This document shows positions 27,278-36,895 of a DNA stretch of 64,000 nucleotides, one piece after another; position 1 is the first letter of the stretch, and the number at the start of each line of letters is the position of its first letter. Origin of the DNA: Deinococcus sp. QL22 (GTDB lineage Bacteria > Deinococcota > Deinococci > Deinococcales > Deinococcaceae); assembly GCF_023370075.1 (NCBI RefSeq), contig NZ_CP097153.1:332186-396185 (forward strand), given 5' to 3'. The notes beneath the pieces are model-generated. The model was not told the origin of the DNA, ran no database searches, and saw nothing but the letters and a program-made list of their open reading frames with translations. A program made the translations under genes and the position numbers.

Positions 27278-28297
27278 ATGAAACGCACGATTGGTCTCCT
27301 GACTCTCGCCCTGTACAGTTCTGCACAGGCTGCCACGCTGGACGGCGTGAAAACCTATCTGGGCGGGAAGCTGGCCCGGCAGGTGGTGGGTACGCAGGCG
27401 CTGACCAAGGCCGCCGACGCTTATTACGCACTGGCAAAAAGGGCCAAGTTCGAGTACCGCGTCCTCGCCAAGAACCCGGCCACCCGCGCCGCCGTGCAGC
27501 AGGCCCGTGCAGGTTGGAGCGCCGCCAGTCCCGCCTACGAGGACATCGAGGGCATCGTGGCGGGCGTGGAGCAACTGAGCCAGTTCGACGTGATTCTGGA
27601 TGCCGGAACCAGCGGTACGGAAGGCGGAGAGGACGTGGTTCCCTTCGATCTGAAGCTGCCCAACGGCATAACCTTGCCCAAACCCGGCAACCTGTTTGGC
27701 GTCAACGAGGGCACGCTCTGGGGCACAGTCAAGGCGTTTGGCAGCGGCGTTTCCTTTGATATGAACGGCAACGGGAAGATGGATTTCGGCGACCAGTTGC
27801 CCGACGCGAACGTGCTGAAGGCGGCAGCGGCAGAACTGCACGCGCAAACGCTGCGGCTTCAGGCGGCGGCCAAAGCTTGGCGGCCCACCCGTGAAGACGT
27901 GTTCGGTGCCTTGGTCGGCAACGTGCCCACCGTCGGCCCGGTCTTTTTTGAAGACTGGAAATCCAGCCCCTTTGTGCTGGGGCAGGCCAGCACCCGCAAA
28001 GATTTTGTGGTGATCTCGCGCATGGCTGACCTGCGGGGCAACGTGAGTTCGTGGCAGGCCATGTACGCGGGCCTGAGCGCCGATGTGAAGGGCAAAAATG
28101 CCGGACTGGACGGCCAGATTACGGCGGGTCTGAATGAATTGGCGAGCTTTGTGGGCAAACTGGTGAGCCGCGAGCAGACGCGCCGCTACAGTCCCGAACA
28201 GGCCGAAGCCCTCCAGCGCGAAGCCCAGAACCGCGCCACCGTCATTACCGGGCGCATCACGCAGGCGGCGGCGTTGCTGGGCGTCAAGGCGCAGTGA
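27278..28297 (+). CDS. EfeM/EfeO-like (imelysin family) exported iron-uptake protein
   Basis: 339 aa. A signal peptide covers residues 1-18 (KRTIGLLTLALYSSAQA). The mature part is helical with YEDIEGIVAGVEQL, related to the imelysin/EfeO group, plus a long loop (NGNGKMDFGDQLPD) of acidic residues that may bind metal. EfeO-type proteins present iron to the FTR1 permease, the next gene, which starts 13 nt downstream. The canonical GxHxxE motif is not evident, so its metal chemistry is uncertain. A leaderless promoter precedes the gene. Confidence 0.78.
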   Translation: MKRTIGLLTLALYSSAQAATLDGVKTYLGGKLARQVVGTQALTKAADAYYALAKRAKFEYRVLAKNPATRAAVQQARAGWSAASPAYEDIEGIVAGVEQLSQFDVILDAGTSGTEGGEDVVPFDLKLPNGITLPKPGNLFGVNEGTLWGTVKAFGSGVSFDMNGNGKMDFGDQLPDANVLKAAAAELHAQTLRLQAAAKAWRPTREDVFGALVGNVPTVGPVFFEDWKSSPFVLGQASTRKDFVVISRMADLRGNVSSWQAMYAGLSADVKGKNAGLDGQITAGLNELASFVGKLVSREQTRRYSPEQAEALQREAQNRATVITGRITQAAALLGVKAQ

Positions 28298-28310
28298 ACG
28301 GGGGACTGCA

Positions 28311-30608
28311 GTGAAAGGCTGGGTGATCGGGGTGGCCCTGCTGGGTTCCGCCCACGCCACTGACTTGGCCACCCCCGCCGAAACGGTGCGGGCACGCTTA
28401 GCCGATGCGGGGCTGGAAGTCAGTTTTGACCGCGTGGAAGCGGCCCGCTTGGTGGGGGAAGCCCTGCAGAGCTTTGCCACCATCGCGGTGCCTCTGCGGC
28501 TTGCCGATGCCGCCGCCACCCGCAAGGTAGAAGCCGCGCTGAACGCCGCCGCACAGGCCGCCACCGCCGGAAATGAACCCGCGTTGGCACAGGCCCGCGC
28601 CGGGGCATGGACGGCCCTCCTGCGCGCCGCCAACACTGCGCTAGACGCGAATGTGAAGGCTGGAAACGCCGACGCTGCCCGCGAGTGGCTGGCGGTGCGT
28701 GAGTTCCGGGTGGTCAGCCCCCTGACCCGCCTCACTGCCGACGCGACGGACGCCCTAGAAGCCTTGGCCGCCGGACAGATCCACCCGGAGGCAGCACTGA
28801 ATGCGGTACGGGCTGATGTGCTGGACGGCTATCAGGCCCGCTTCAACGACGCCTTGCGCGACCTGGTAGCCTCACAGGAAAGGGGATTTCGCACGCTGGC
28901 TGCCGAACAGCAGGCTTTGGCACAGGGCTATTTCCAGCTGTTGCGCCCCGCCTACGCCGCGCAACGGTCTGAGGCCCAAGCTCTGGCTCTCACCGCTGAA
29001 CTGGCGGCCTTGCCTGCCTCGCTGAGCCGTGTTCAGGCCGCTCTGGAAGGCTTCCGCGCCGCGCCCCTCAGTGACCGAGAGGTGCGGGCGCGGGCGTCTC
29101 AGGTCACGCGCTTTCTGGCTCTGGTTCCGGTGGAATATGGGCGCGGCGTGAAGCTGGACGGGAGGCAGGCTGTGGTGGCGCAGGAAGTGGAAGTCAACGA
29201 GGCCCGCACCTTTCTGGCCGGGTCTACCGCTGCGTTGGCCGATATAGCGCCGCTGCTGTCCGACCAAACTACCGCCCGCCGCCTGAGTGCCGGATTCGCG
29301 TCTCTGACCGCTGCCCTGACGCCGCAGACCATGAAGGCCGCTGTGTTGCCGCCCGCCGACCTGAGCCGCCGCGTAGACGCCCTGCTGGCCGACACCCGCG
29401 CCGCCCTGCCCGCCGACTGGCAAAAGCAGGAGGCGGGAGCCGATCTGGACGTGGTGCGGACCCAGTTGGATGCCGTGGTGGCCGCTGCCGCTGCCGGAGA
29501 TTGGCAGAGTGCCGAAACGGCCCGGCTGGACGCCTACGCCCTGCTGGAAAGCGGCACCGAAGCCCGAATCGCCGTGTTCAACCCTGATCTGAAAACCCAG
29601 TTGGAAGGCCTGCTGTGGAATGCCCAGAAGCCTGCGGGGCTGGCCGCCCTGATCCGGGCCAAAGCCTCAGAGAGCGAATTTAAGACCACGCGTGCCGCAC
29701 TGCAAGGCGTGCTGGCCGATGTGGCCCGCATTCTGGGCACCGAAGTCGCCCCCGCCGCAGTCGCCACCAACGCCGGAATCATCGTGTTCCGCGAAGGGTT
29801 GGAAGCTGTGCTGATCCTGGCCGCCCTGATGGGATCGCTGCGCCGCGCCGAGGTAATTCATCTGCGCCGCCCGATGTGGGTGGGCGCGGCAGCGGCGTTT
29901 GTGGCCACCGCCGCGACCTGGTTCGTGATGCAGCAAGCCCTCAGCCTGTTGGGCCGCTACGGCGAAAAACTGGAAGCCGTGGTTAGCCTGATTGCCATCG
30001 GCGTGTTGCTGCTGATCATGAACTGGTTTTTTCATCAGGTGTACTGGACAGACCGGATGGCCGGTTTCCAGAAGCACAAGCATGAGCTGACGCATGGCGG
30101 CGGGCGGGCCATGCAGGCGCAGTGGTGGGGTCTGGCCGTGCTGGGCTTTACCAGCATTTACCGCGAAGGCTTTGAAACGGTGCTATTTTTGCAGTCGCTG
30201 GTGCTTCAGGCAGGCGCGGGGGCCGTGCTGGGCGGCACGGCGCTGGGGTTGGCTGCGGTCATCGGCGTGGGCGTCTTGGTGTTCCGGTTGCAGGCCAAAC
30301 TGCCCATGAAAAAGCTGCTGGTGTGGACGGGCCTGCTGATCTGCGCCGTGCTGGGCGTGATGGTAGGCAACACCGTGCATACGCTGCAACTGGTGGGCTG
30401 GCTGCCCGTGCATCCGCTCCCCTTCGAGTTGCCGGGTGCGGCGGGTCTGTGGCTCGGTCTGCACGCCACCTGGGAAGGCGTGGTGCTGCAAGTGGCCGCA
30501 ATGCTGGCCGTGGTGGGCAGCTTCTACGCCGCCGAAGCCCTCAAGGAACGCGAGCTGCGGGCCAAGCGGGGCGAGGGCGCGAGTCTGCCGGGATCGGCAC
30601 TGCCCTGA
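28311..30608 (+). CDS. FTR1-family iron permease with long N-terminal extracytoplasmic domain
   Basis: 765 aa, GTG start. A signal sequence (MKGWVIGVALLGSAHA) is followed by about 450 residues of helical, Ala-rich extracytoplasmic domain, then a membrane part from about residue 480. The two FTR1 signatures are intact: REGLE at about 494-498 and REGFE at about 618-622, which in the family carry the iron path. This is a high-affinity iron importer, coupled to the preceding EfeM/EfeO-like protein. The long N-terminal domain resembles the extended EfeU-type forms and is unusual in size. The strong hairpin after the stop (30626) ends the operon. Confidence 0.88.
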   Translation: MKGWVIGVALLGSAHATDLATPAETVRARLADAGLEVSFDRVEAARLVGEALQSFATIAVPLRLADAAATRKVEAALNAAAQAATAGNEPALAQARAGAWTALLRAANTALDANVKAGNADAAREWLAVREFRVVSPLTRLTADATDALEALAAGQIHPEAALNAVRADVLDGYQARFNDALRDLVASQERGFRTLAAEQQALAQGYFQLLRPAYAAQRSEAQALALTAELAALPASLSRVQAALEGFRAAPLSDREVRARASQVTRFLALVPVEYGRGVKLDGRQAVVAQEVEVNEARTFLAGSTAALADIAPLLSDQTTARRLSAGFASLTAALTPQTMKAAVLPPADLSRRVDALLADTRAALPADWQKQEAGADLDVVRTQLDAVVAAAAAGDWQSAETARLDAYALLESGTEARIAVFNPDLKTQLEGLLWNAQKPAGLAALIRAKASESEFKTTRAALQGVLADVARILGTEVAPAAVATNAGIIVFREGLEAVLILAALMGSLRRAEVIHLRRPMWVGAAAAFVATAATWFVMQQALSLLGRYGEKLEAVVSLIAIGVLLLIMNWFFHQVYWTDRMAGFQKHKHELTHGGGRAMQAQWWGLAVLGFTSIYREGFETVLFLQSLVLQAGAGAVLGGTALGLAAVIGVGVLVFRLQAKLPMKKLLVWTGLLICAVLGVMVGNTVHTLQLVGWLPVHPLPFELPGAAGLWLGLHATWEGVVLQVAAMLAVVGSFYAAEALKERELRAKRGEGASLPGSALP

Positions 30609-30625
30609 GAAGATAGGTAGGGAGA

Positions 30626-30665
30626 GGCGGCCAGAGTTAAGATGCTCTGGCCGCCCTTCTTTTCT
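30626..30665 (+). terminator. Terminator between FTR1 and the thioredoxin-like gene
   Basis: GGCGGCCAGAG (30626-30636) pairs with CTCTGGCCGCC (30645-30655), 8-nt loop, then a pyrimidine-rich TTCTTTTCTT tail; probably serves both converging operons. Confidence 0.8.
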
Positions 30666-30683
30666 TGGCAAAGTCCCCATGGC

Positions 30684-30965
30684 TCAGCCCTGCGTTAGAA
30701 ACGCTTTGACCTCGCCCAACCCGCCTGTATTCAGCAGCACCCGGCCACTGGGCAGATGCAGCAGCGCAGGCGTAGTCTGAATGCCGTACTGCTCTACCAG
30801 GGCACTGAACTCCTCGGCCTGCTCCTGTCGGTGAATGGCCCGAATCTGGGGGCCAAATTGCCCGCGCAGGGGTTTGTCCAGCATCAGCTTCAGGCGCTCG
30901 CACTGGGGGCAATCGTTCTGGGTCAGCATGACAAACGGGCGGTTTTCTGTGGCAAGTTCAGTCAT
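30684..30965 (-). CDS. Thioredoxin/glutaredoxin-like redox protein of the nrd operon
   Basis: 93 aa. A CPQC active site sits near residue 19-22, within VMLTQNDCPQCERLKLML, and the thioredoxin fold continues with a cis-Pro region TTPALLHL. It resembles NrdH-type redoxins that re-reduce class Ib ribonucleotide reductase. Its start overlaps the nrdF stop by 8 nt, so it is co-translated with it. The active site CPQC is not the usual NrdH CVQC, so I leave the symbol blank. Confidence 0.75.
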   Translation of the reverse strand: MTELATENRPFVMLTQNDCPQCERLKLMLDKPLRGQFGPQIRAIHRQEQAEEFSALVEQYGIQTTPALLHLPSGRVLLNTGGLGEVKAFLTQG

Positions 30966-31980
30966 TGGCGACCCCCGCCATCACCGGGAATCCGCCCGAC
31001 CAGAGGGCTTCCACGTCGGCTTCGGCCAGCGGCTCTATGCTGATTTTGCTGTAGCTGTTGCCCTTGGCGCTAAAAAAGTCGTGCGTGGTGCCGTTGGTGC
31101 GAATTCCGTTCCGAACAATGGGATTAATTTCTTCATCGTCGAAGGGCCGCTCCAGGTTCAGGTTGTCGGCCAGCACGTTGAAGTTAAAGCGAATAAACCG
31201 CTTGACATCGGCGACTAAGCCCACGCCCGCGTACAAGACCTCGCTGTAGGCGATCTCGTTGCGGTACAGCGTGTGCAGCGTGTGGCTGTACCAGGCGCGG
31301 GCATACGCTTGCTCGGCCTCGTCCATCGCCTCGAATTTTTCCTGTGCCAGCATCGCCACGTACACGCCGTGTACCGCCTCATCCAGAATAATCAGGTTAA
31401 AAATCTCGCCTGCAGCCACCATGCGGCCCTGCCCGGCCAAGTACAGCGGATAGAAGAACCCGGAATAAAACAGCGCCGTTTCCAACATGCACGACACAAC
31501 CATCTTTTTCCAGAGGCCCAGATTGGATACATCTGGATCGTTGAACACGTCCTGCACGAAGCCGATTTTGAATTGCAGGTGTGGCTGGGTGCGAACCCAC
31601 TCGAAAATGCCGCGTTCCTCGTTGCTGGTCAGGAACGTCTTGTTCATCAAACTATATGACCGGGCGTGTATATCTTCCATCATGCCCTGAAATTGCAACA
31701 CCGCTTTTCGAATATGACCGTCAGTCAGGTGCCTGAGTGTGGGCATCCCGACCTCGCCCTGCAAGGTGTCGAGCGCATTCAACCCTGCCGAAGCGTGCAT
31801 ATACGTCCAGCGTTCCTCGTCGCCCAAAGCCTTCCACACCAGCGCGTCGTTGCTGAGTGGAATTTCTTCGGGGAACCACAACTGAGAGGTGTATTTTTCG
31901 TAAAACGTGGTGGAAAAGCTGTCTTCCGGCTCGCTCCAGTTGGTGGCGCTAAACGGTGTGCGGTGCGTGGTGGTGGGCAT
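30958..31980 (-). CDS. nrdF: Class Ib ribonucleotide reductase beta subunit (NrdF)
   Basis: 340 aa, usual NrdF length. The metal-ligand pattern is present: LDTLQ, EDIHARSYS (Glu, His, tyrosyl-type Y), CMLETALFYSGF and IILDEAVHGVY (Glu, His). The protein houses the dinuclear metal (Mn or Fe) and tyrosyl radical that start nucleotide reduction in NrdE. It lies between nrdE and the redoxin gene, overlapping the latter. nrdI, upstream, maintains the Mn/tyrosyl cofactor. Confidence 0.93.
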   Translation of the reverse strand: MPTTTHRTPFSATNWSEPEDSFSTTFYEKYTSQLWFPEEIPLSNDALVWKALGDEERWTYMHASAGLNALDTLQGEVGMPTLRHLTDGHIRKAVLQFQGMMEDIHARSYSLMNKTFLTSNEERGIFEWVRTQPHLQFKIGFVQDVFNDPDVSNLGLWKKMVVSCMLETALFYSGFFYPLYLAGQGRMVAAGEIFNLIILDEAVHGVYVAMLAQEKFEAMDEAEQAYARAWYSHTLHTLYRNEIAYSEVLYAGVGLVADVKRFIRFNFNVLADNLNLERPFDDEEINPIVRNGIRTNGTTHDFFSAKGNSYSKISIEPLAEADVEALWSGGFPVMAGVAND

Positions 31981-32129
31981 GGGGACTCCTTTGGAAGGTC
32001 AGGATCAGCGCATTTGTCAAAAGAGTTGTTTGCTTTTGACCGAACGGAGTGAGTGAATTTAAGGGAGCATTTGGGAGAAATGGAAGCGTCAGAGGTCTTT
32101 TTTCTGACGCTTCCATGCTCCCAAATGCT

Positions 32130-34217
32130 CTAAATCGCGCAGCTCAGGCATTCGTCGATGCTGGCTTTGCGCATTCGTGTGTAGTACAGCGTTTTCACGC
32201 CGCGCAGATAGGCCGCGATGTAGTAGGCCTGCAGGGTGCGCGTGGAGGCGCTGCTGGGCACGAACAGGGTGCAGGAAATCCCCTGATCCACGTGCTTCTG
32301 GGCCATTGCCACCGTGTCCAGCACCCGGCGCTGATCCATGTCGTAGGCTTCTTCGTAAAACCATTCGGTGTCGGCGCTGAGGTGCGGCATCGGGTAGATC
32401 GTGCGGGCCTTGTTGCTGGTGCGCGTTTCCACCTTTTCGGTGATCGGCATGATGGAGGCCGATGCGTGCGACACGTAGCTGATGCTGCCTGTAGGAGCCA
32501 CCGCCATCACGAAGGAATGCGCGAGGCCGTGCGCCTGAATATCGGCCACCAACTGTTGCCAATCGGCGCGGGTGGGCAGGGCGTGGCCCTCGAACAAGGC
32601 GGCGATGTCGGCGGTGTACGGCACGAAATCGCGCTCCAGGTACTGGGCAAAATGTTCGCCCGACTGATAGCGGCTGCCCGTAAAGCCCCGGAACACGAAC
32701 CCAGTATCGCGGGCGAGTTCCATGCTGGCGCGGCGGGCGTGGTAATGCACGGCAGCAAAAAACACATCCACAAATTCCAGCGCCTCAGGCGAGCCGTAGA
32801 TCAGTTCGTGCTTGGCGAGAAAGGAATGCAGGCCCATCGCCCCCAGCCCAATCGAGCGCATCTCGTCGTTGGCCCGCTTCACGGCAGGCACTTCATGAAT
32901 GGCGGTGGAGCGGGCCACGTTGTCCAGCATCCGCACGGCAGCGCCCACCACGCGGCCCAAGTCGCGGCTCTGCATCGTCTGCTCAATCACTAGTGACGCC
33001 AGATTGCACGACACGTCCAGCCCGATGCGGTCTTTGCTTTCCTGTCCGTAGGCGTGGAAATAGCTGGGCAGGGTGGGCTGCAAAATCTCGCTGCACAGGT
33101 TGCTCATTTTGATAGAGCCGACGTTGGGAATCGGGTTGGCGCGGTTGGCGTTGCCCTCAAACAGCAGGTAGGGGTAGCCACTTTCACCCTGAGTGACGGC
33201 GATGTCTTCCAGAATACGCCGCGCCGACACGCGCTTTTTGCGGATGCGGGGGTTGTCGGCCAAGGTTTGATACTCGCTGCTCCAGTCAATCGACGTAAAC
33301 TCGCGCCCGGTTTCCTGATGCAGCGAGTGGGGGTAGAACTGGAAAATATCCTCGCCTGCCCGCACTTTTTCCATGAAAATATCGGGGATGGTGGCCCCCA
33401 CCGACAGGGTTTTCAGGCGGGCGTCCTCATCGGAGGCGATCTTTTTGGCATTCAGGGTGTCCTGAAAATCGGCGTGCATGACGCTCAGGTAGATGGCCCC
33501 CGCGCCCGGCCGCTGCCCCGCCTGATCGGCGTAGCGCAGCATGTTGTCCAGCATTTTCGCCACACCCATCACGCCTTTGGTCACGTTCTGAATGCCCCGC
33601 AGCGACTCGCCCCGCGCCCGCAGGTTGCTCACTTCTACGCCGATACCGCCGCCGCCTTTGCTCAGCTCGGCCACAAAGCTCAGGGTTTTGGTGATGGAGT
33701 CCAGATTGTCGGTGCAGTCTTGAAGCAGGAAGCAGCTCACGAGGCGGCCTGTGTTGGCCTTGCCGGAGTTCATCAGCGTGGGCGTGGCGGGCGTGAAGGT
33801 CTGGGTAATCAGGTGGTGAACGAGTTCCAGCGCCTCTTCCACGGTTTCGGAACGGGACAGCGCCGTCATGCTCAGGCGGTCTTCGTAGCGTTCCAGCCAG
33901 CGCGTGCGGTCAGGCGTCATGGTGGCGTATTCGGAGTAAAACTTAAACGCGCCCATGAACGCCTTGAAGCGGAAGCGGTAGCCATACGCCCGCTCGAACA
34001 CGGCCTTCACCTCGTCGGGCGTATAACGGACAAATACGGAAGCGTCCCATACGCCATGCTCGGTCAGATAGCGAATTTTCTCGGCCAGGTCGTGAAAAAA
34101 GACCGTATTCGGATTGACCTTTTCCTGAAAGTAGGCTTGCAGGGCGTCGGTGTCGAAGCGCGTGTCGACGACTGTGCCCGCCAAAATCTTGTTGTTCAGT
34201 TCAATCCAACGTTCCAT
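32130..34217 (-). CDS. nrdE: Class Ib ribonucleotide reductase alpha subunit (NrdE)
   Basis: 695 aa. Class Ib catalytic features: SCFLLQDCTDNLDSI early, the NxCxE block SNLCSEI with the catalytic Cys and Glu, and the C-terminal tail ending CLSCAI, the CxxC pair that accepts electrons from the redoxin. It reduces ribonucleoside diphosphates to deoxy forms for DNA synthesis and repair. AAGGAG precedes the start, which lies inside the nrdI stop region (17-nt overlap). No allosteric ATP-cone was seen at the N-terminus, as usual for class Ib. Confidence 0.95.
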   Translation of the reverse strand: MERWIELNNKILAGTVVDTRFDTDALQAYFQEKVNPNTVFFHDLAEKIRYLTEHGVWDASVFVRYTPDEVKAVFERAYGYRFRFKAFMGAFKFYSEYATMTPDRTRWLERYEDRLSMTALSRSETVEEALELVHHLITQTFTPATPTLMNSGKANTGRLVSCFLLQDCTDNLDSITKTLSFVAELSKGGGGIGVEVSNLRARGESLRGIQNVTKGVMGVAKMLDNMLRYADQAGQRPGAGAIYLSVMHADFQDTLNAKKIASDEDARLKTLSVGATIPDIFMEKVRAGEDIFQFYPHSLHQETGREFTSIDWSSEYQTLADNPRIRKKRVSARRILEDIAVTQGESGYPYLLFEGNANRANPIPNVGSIKMSNLCSEILQPTLPSYFHAYGQESKDRIGLDVSCNLASLVIEQTMQSRDLGRVVGAAVRMLDNVARSTAIHEVPAVKRANDEMRSIGLGAMGLHSFLAKHELIYGSPEALEFVDVFFAAVHYHARRASMELARDTGFVFRGFTGSRYQSGEHFAQYLERDFVPYTADIAALFEGHALPTRADWQQLVADIQAHGLAHSFVMAVAPTGSISYVSHASASIMPITEKVETRTSNKARTIYPMPHLSADTEWFYEEAYDMDQRRVLDTVAMAQKHVDQGISCTLFVPSSASTRTLQAYYIAAYLRGVKTLYYTRMRKASIDECLSCAI

Positions 34218-34683
34218 ACGCGCTCCTTGGTTTTGAAAGGCCAGTGGGCCGGGCCTGTACGTTCATGCAGTATTCGGCCAGCCACGCGGCTACCGTCTGA
34301 CGGTCTGACGCGGTGCCGGCCTTATTGATCCGTGCCACCAACGGCACGCCGTACCGTCCCGAAATCAGGTCGCCCGCCCGCCCAAAGTTTGTGCCCCAAT
34401 GAAAACTGCCGCTTGCTACGACTCCGCGCAGGCCTACCGCATGATCGGCCAGAAAGCGGGCCGTCGTGTCCGGCACGCCGCCGGAACCAAAGGTGTAGGT
34501 CATCAGTAAGAAGTCGCCGCTGGGAACGGCTTTGCGTAAATCCAGCACCTCAAAATGTTTGCCCGCTGCGCCCTCTGCCAACGCCTGCACGCCCGCAGCG
34601 AAGCGGCGCACATTGCCCGTCATGGACTCGTACAGAATCTGGACTGGAGCCGGAGGAAGAAGAAAAGACGGATCGGCGGGCAA
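34201..34683 (-). CDS. nrdI: NrdI flavodoxin, class Ib reductase activator
   Basis: 160 aa with a TTG start preceded by GGAGAA. Flavodoxin-like: LYESMTGNVRRFAAGV carries the FMN phosphate-binding loop, and TYTFGSGGVPD and GSFHWGTNFGRAGDLIS are the NrdI signature loops. NrdI delivers reduced oxygen species to NrdF to build the Mn(III)2-tyrosyl cofactor. It overlaps nrdE by 17 nt and is the first gene of the nrd operon. Confidence 0.9.
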   Translation of the reverse strand: MPADPSFLLPPAPVQILYESMTGNVRRFAAGVQALAEGAAGKHFEVLDLRKAVPSGDFLLMTYTFGSGGVPDTTARFLADHAVGLRGVVASGSFHWGTNFGRAGDLISGRYGVPLVARINKAGTASDRQTVAAWLAEYCMNVQARPTGLSKPRSAYGTLD

Positions 34684-34935
34684 GGGTGGGTTCTCCGGAT
34701 GGCAGTAGGGCGGGGTCTACCTCTTGCAGGAGGTAGTCGAGTGGGATCAATAGGGCATGGGCTGAGAATCTGACCCTACAGAGTCAGTTTTGCTTTGACC
34801 AGAGAGCAGTTAGCGGCCTTCGCCAATGCGCCGAAGTCTACAGGTGGTGCTGGGTTCAGTCAAGTGATACAAGATATTGACTTTGTAGCGGAAATCTGTA
34901 TCTCTACTCTCTAGCTTGAGCTTCAGCGGTGTTGC

Positions 34936-35817
34936 CTAAACTTCTCCCTGCCACTGGCTTACATACGGCCCGAATGCGGTCATCACACGTTGAATCTCGG
35001 ATTCCGGCAGCGGGCCACGCGCCACAATCGCAGCGTTGTGCGTCAGGCGTTCCAGCTTGGCTGTGCCCACGATGACGCTCTGCACGCCGGGGGCAAAGGT
35101 GCTGAAGCGGAGCGCGAACTCATCCCAGTCAAGGTCGCCGGGGGTCAGGCCGCCCTGTTGCAAGCGATCCCAGTAGGCTTGCTCATACTGGCCTGTCGGA
35201 CGCTCTGCAAAACGCCACGCGGCGTTGGCGACGGGGCGCTTGGCAATAATTCCCAGCCCGCGTACGGCGGCATCCGGCAGCACCTGGCGCAGGCTCCACT
35301 GATCCACCACATTCACGCTGGTTTGTAGGCTCCCGAAGTGAGGGGATTGGGCAGCCCACGCCAGCGCGTCATTCTCGCCGCTGTAGGCCGCCACCCGAAT
35401 CTCACCGCGCTGGCGGGCGGCGTCCAGAGCGCCAAGCAACTCCTCTTGCCGCAGGGTTTCCAGCGGGCAGGAATGCAGGTGAAAAATATCGATCACGTCG
35501 GTTTGCAGGGTTCGCAGCGCGCGTTCGATGCCCAGCCGAATGTTTTCGGGCGTCCAATCGGGCACGCCATCTACGCCGTAGCCACCTTTACTCGACAGCA
35601 CGAACTCGCCGCGCCGCGCTTTTAGGTGCCGTCCGATCCGTTCTTCAGACAGGCCGTAGCCGCGGGCTGTATCGATGAGAGTGATGCCCAGATCCAGCGC
35701 GTGGTGCAGCAGCCGACCTGCATCGTCTTTTCCCAGATCCGGACTGCCGATGTGCCCCGCCCCGAAGCCGAGGGCGCTGACGCGAAGGCCGGTGCTGCCA
35801 AAATCACGAGCAATCAT
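34936..35817 (-). CDS. Aldo/keto reductase
   Basis: 293 aa from the ATG at 35817; an ATG 12 codons upstream would add unconserved residues. AKR signatures include GLRVSALGFGAG at the start and a catalytic Asp-Tyr-Lys-His pattern: LIDTARGYGLSEERIG (Asp, Tyr), VLSSKGGYG (Lys), DIFHLHS (His). These use NADPH to reduce sugar aldehydes or ketones. It sits 61 nt downstream of the LacI gene on the same strand, near a beta-glucoside locus, which suggests a sugar-related substrate (inference). Confidence 0.85.
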   Translation of the reverse strand: MIARDFGSTGLRVSALGFGAGHIGSPDLGKDDAGRLLHHALDLGITLIDTARGYGLSEERIGRHLKARRGEFVLSSKGGYGVDGVPDWTPENIRLGIERALRTLQTDVIDIFHLHSCPLETLRQEELLGALDAARQRGEIRVAAYSGENDALAWAAQSPHFGSLQTSVNVVDQWSLRQVLPDAAVRGLGIIAKRPVANAAWRFAERPTGQYEQAYWDRLQQGGLTPGDLDWDEFALRFSTFAPGVQSVIVGTAKLERLTHNAAIVARGPLPESEIQRVMTAFGPYVSQWQGEV

Positions 35818-35878
35818 GAGGGCACTGTAGCGGGGCAAAGCCTCACCCAGCACTGAACTTAAAGGTTCGCTTCGCCGC

Positions 35879-36895
35879 CTAGCGGCGCACAGCGCGCGTG
35901 CTCTCGCGGACGAGCAGTTTGAGGTCCAGCGGCGCCAACTGGGCTGCCTCTCCGCCCATCAGGCGAACCGCAGCGTGGGCTGCCAGTTCGCCCACTTCCT
36001 GCGCCGGTTGGCGAATGGTGGTCAGGGGCGGCACGACGTAGGCACTGACCGGCAGGTCGTCAAATCCCACCAGAGACACGTCGTCAGGAACACGCAAGCC
36101 CTTGCGGTGCAGCGCCAGATTGACACCGAGCGCCATCTGGTCGTTTCCAGCAAAAATGGCTGTAAAAGGGGTACTGTTTTCAATCAGTTGCATGGTGGCG
36201 CGGAAAGCGCTGGTTTCCAGAAAGTCACCCTCACAGAGCCACTCGGGGCGCACGTCGAGGCCGTGGTCGCGCATGGCGTCGAGGTACCCCATGCGCCGCG
36301 CTACGGCGTCTTCCTGAGAGGTGGGGCCGCTGATATGAACGATTTGCCGGTGGCCCAGTTCAATCAGGTGACGGGTGGCCTGGTAGGCTCCGCCCCGTTG
36401 ATTGAGGTTGATGGTGGGCGCTTGTACATTGACGCCCGCGCGTCCGACCAATACCAGGGGCATCCGCGCAGCGAGGTCTTGCAGGCGGGATTCGGAGATC
36501 AGGCCGCCAACCACCACGATGGCGTCCACATTGTGATCCAGAAACACCTGCAGCGCCTCTTCTTCCAGTTGCAGGTTCCAGTGGCTGCTTTTAAAGAGCG
36601 GGTGGTGTCCGGTGCGCTCCAAAATCCGCTCGATTCCCTTGATCATTTCGGCGTAATACGAACTGCTGATGTCCTCGACCAGCACGCCCACCGTCTGCGT
36701 GCGGCCCCGAACCATGCTGCGGGCCACGGCACTGGGCCGAAAGTTCATCTCGCTCAGGACACGTTGCACGTTGACCTGTAGCTCGTCGCGGACCTTCTTT
36801 CCGTTGATGACCCGTGACACCGTGCTGATGGACACGCCTGCCCGCTGGGCGACGTCACGGATAGTCAGGTTGCGATCAGTTCCCACGGAGGTCAT
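35879..36895 (-). CDS. LacI-family transcriptional regulator of the beta-glucoside locus
   Basis: 338 aa from the ATG at 36895. The helix-turn-helix (LTIRDVAQRAGVSISTVSRVING) and hinge region are intact, and the periplasmic-binding-like C-terminal domain carries VGVLVEDISSSYY and the ...FDDLPVSAYVVPPLTTI motif of LacI proteins. It should repress the ABC transporter and beta-glucosidase genes on the other strand. Three GAAAACGTTTTC-type sites lie between it and that operon, and one overlaps its own -10 (TAACGT), suggesting self-control. Inducer unknown, probably a beta-glucoside. Confidence 0.9.
   Translation of the reverse strand: MTSVGTDRNLTIRDVAQRAGVSISTVSRVINGKKVRDELQVNVQRVLSEMNFRPSAVARSMVRGRTQTVGVLVEDISSSYYAEMIKGIERILERTGHHPLFKSSHWNLQLEEEALQVFLDHNVDAIVVVGGLISESRLQDLAARMPLVLVGRAGVNVQAPTINLNQRGGAYQATRHLIELGHRQIVHISGPTSQEDAVARRMGYLDAMRDHGLDVRPEWLCEGDFLETSAFRATMQLIENSTPFTAIFAGNDQMALGVNLALHRKGLRVPDDVSLVGFDDLPVSAYVVPPLTTIRQPAQEVGELAAHAAVRLMGGEAAQLAPLDLKLLVRESTRAVRR

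Noticed and set aside
34862..34880. NrdR box upstream of nrdI
   Set aside because: CAAGATATTG resembles part of a box but no second copy at the proper spacing was seen.
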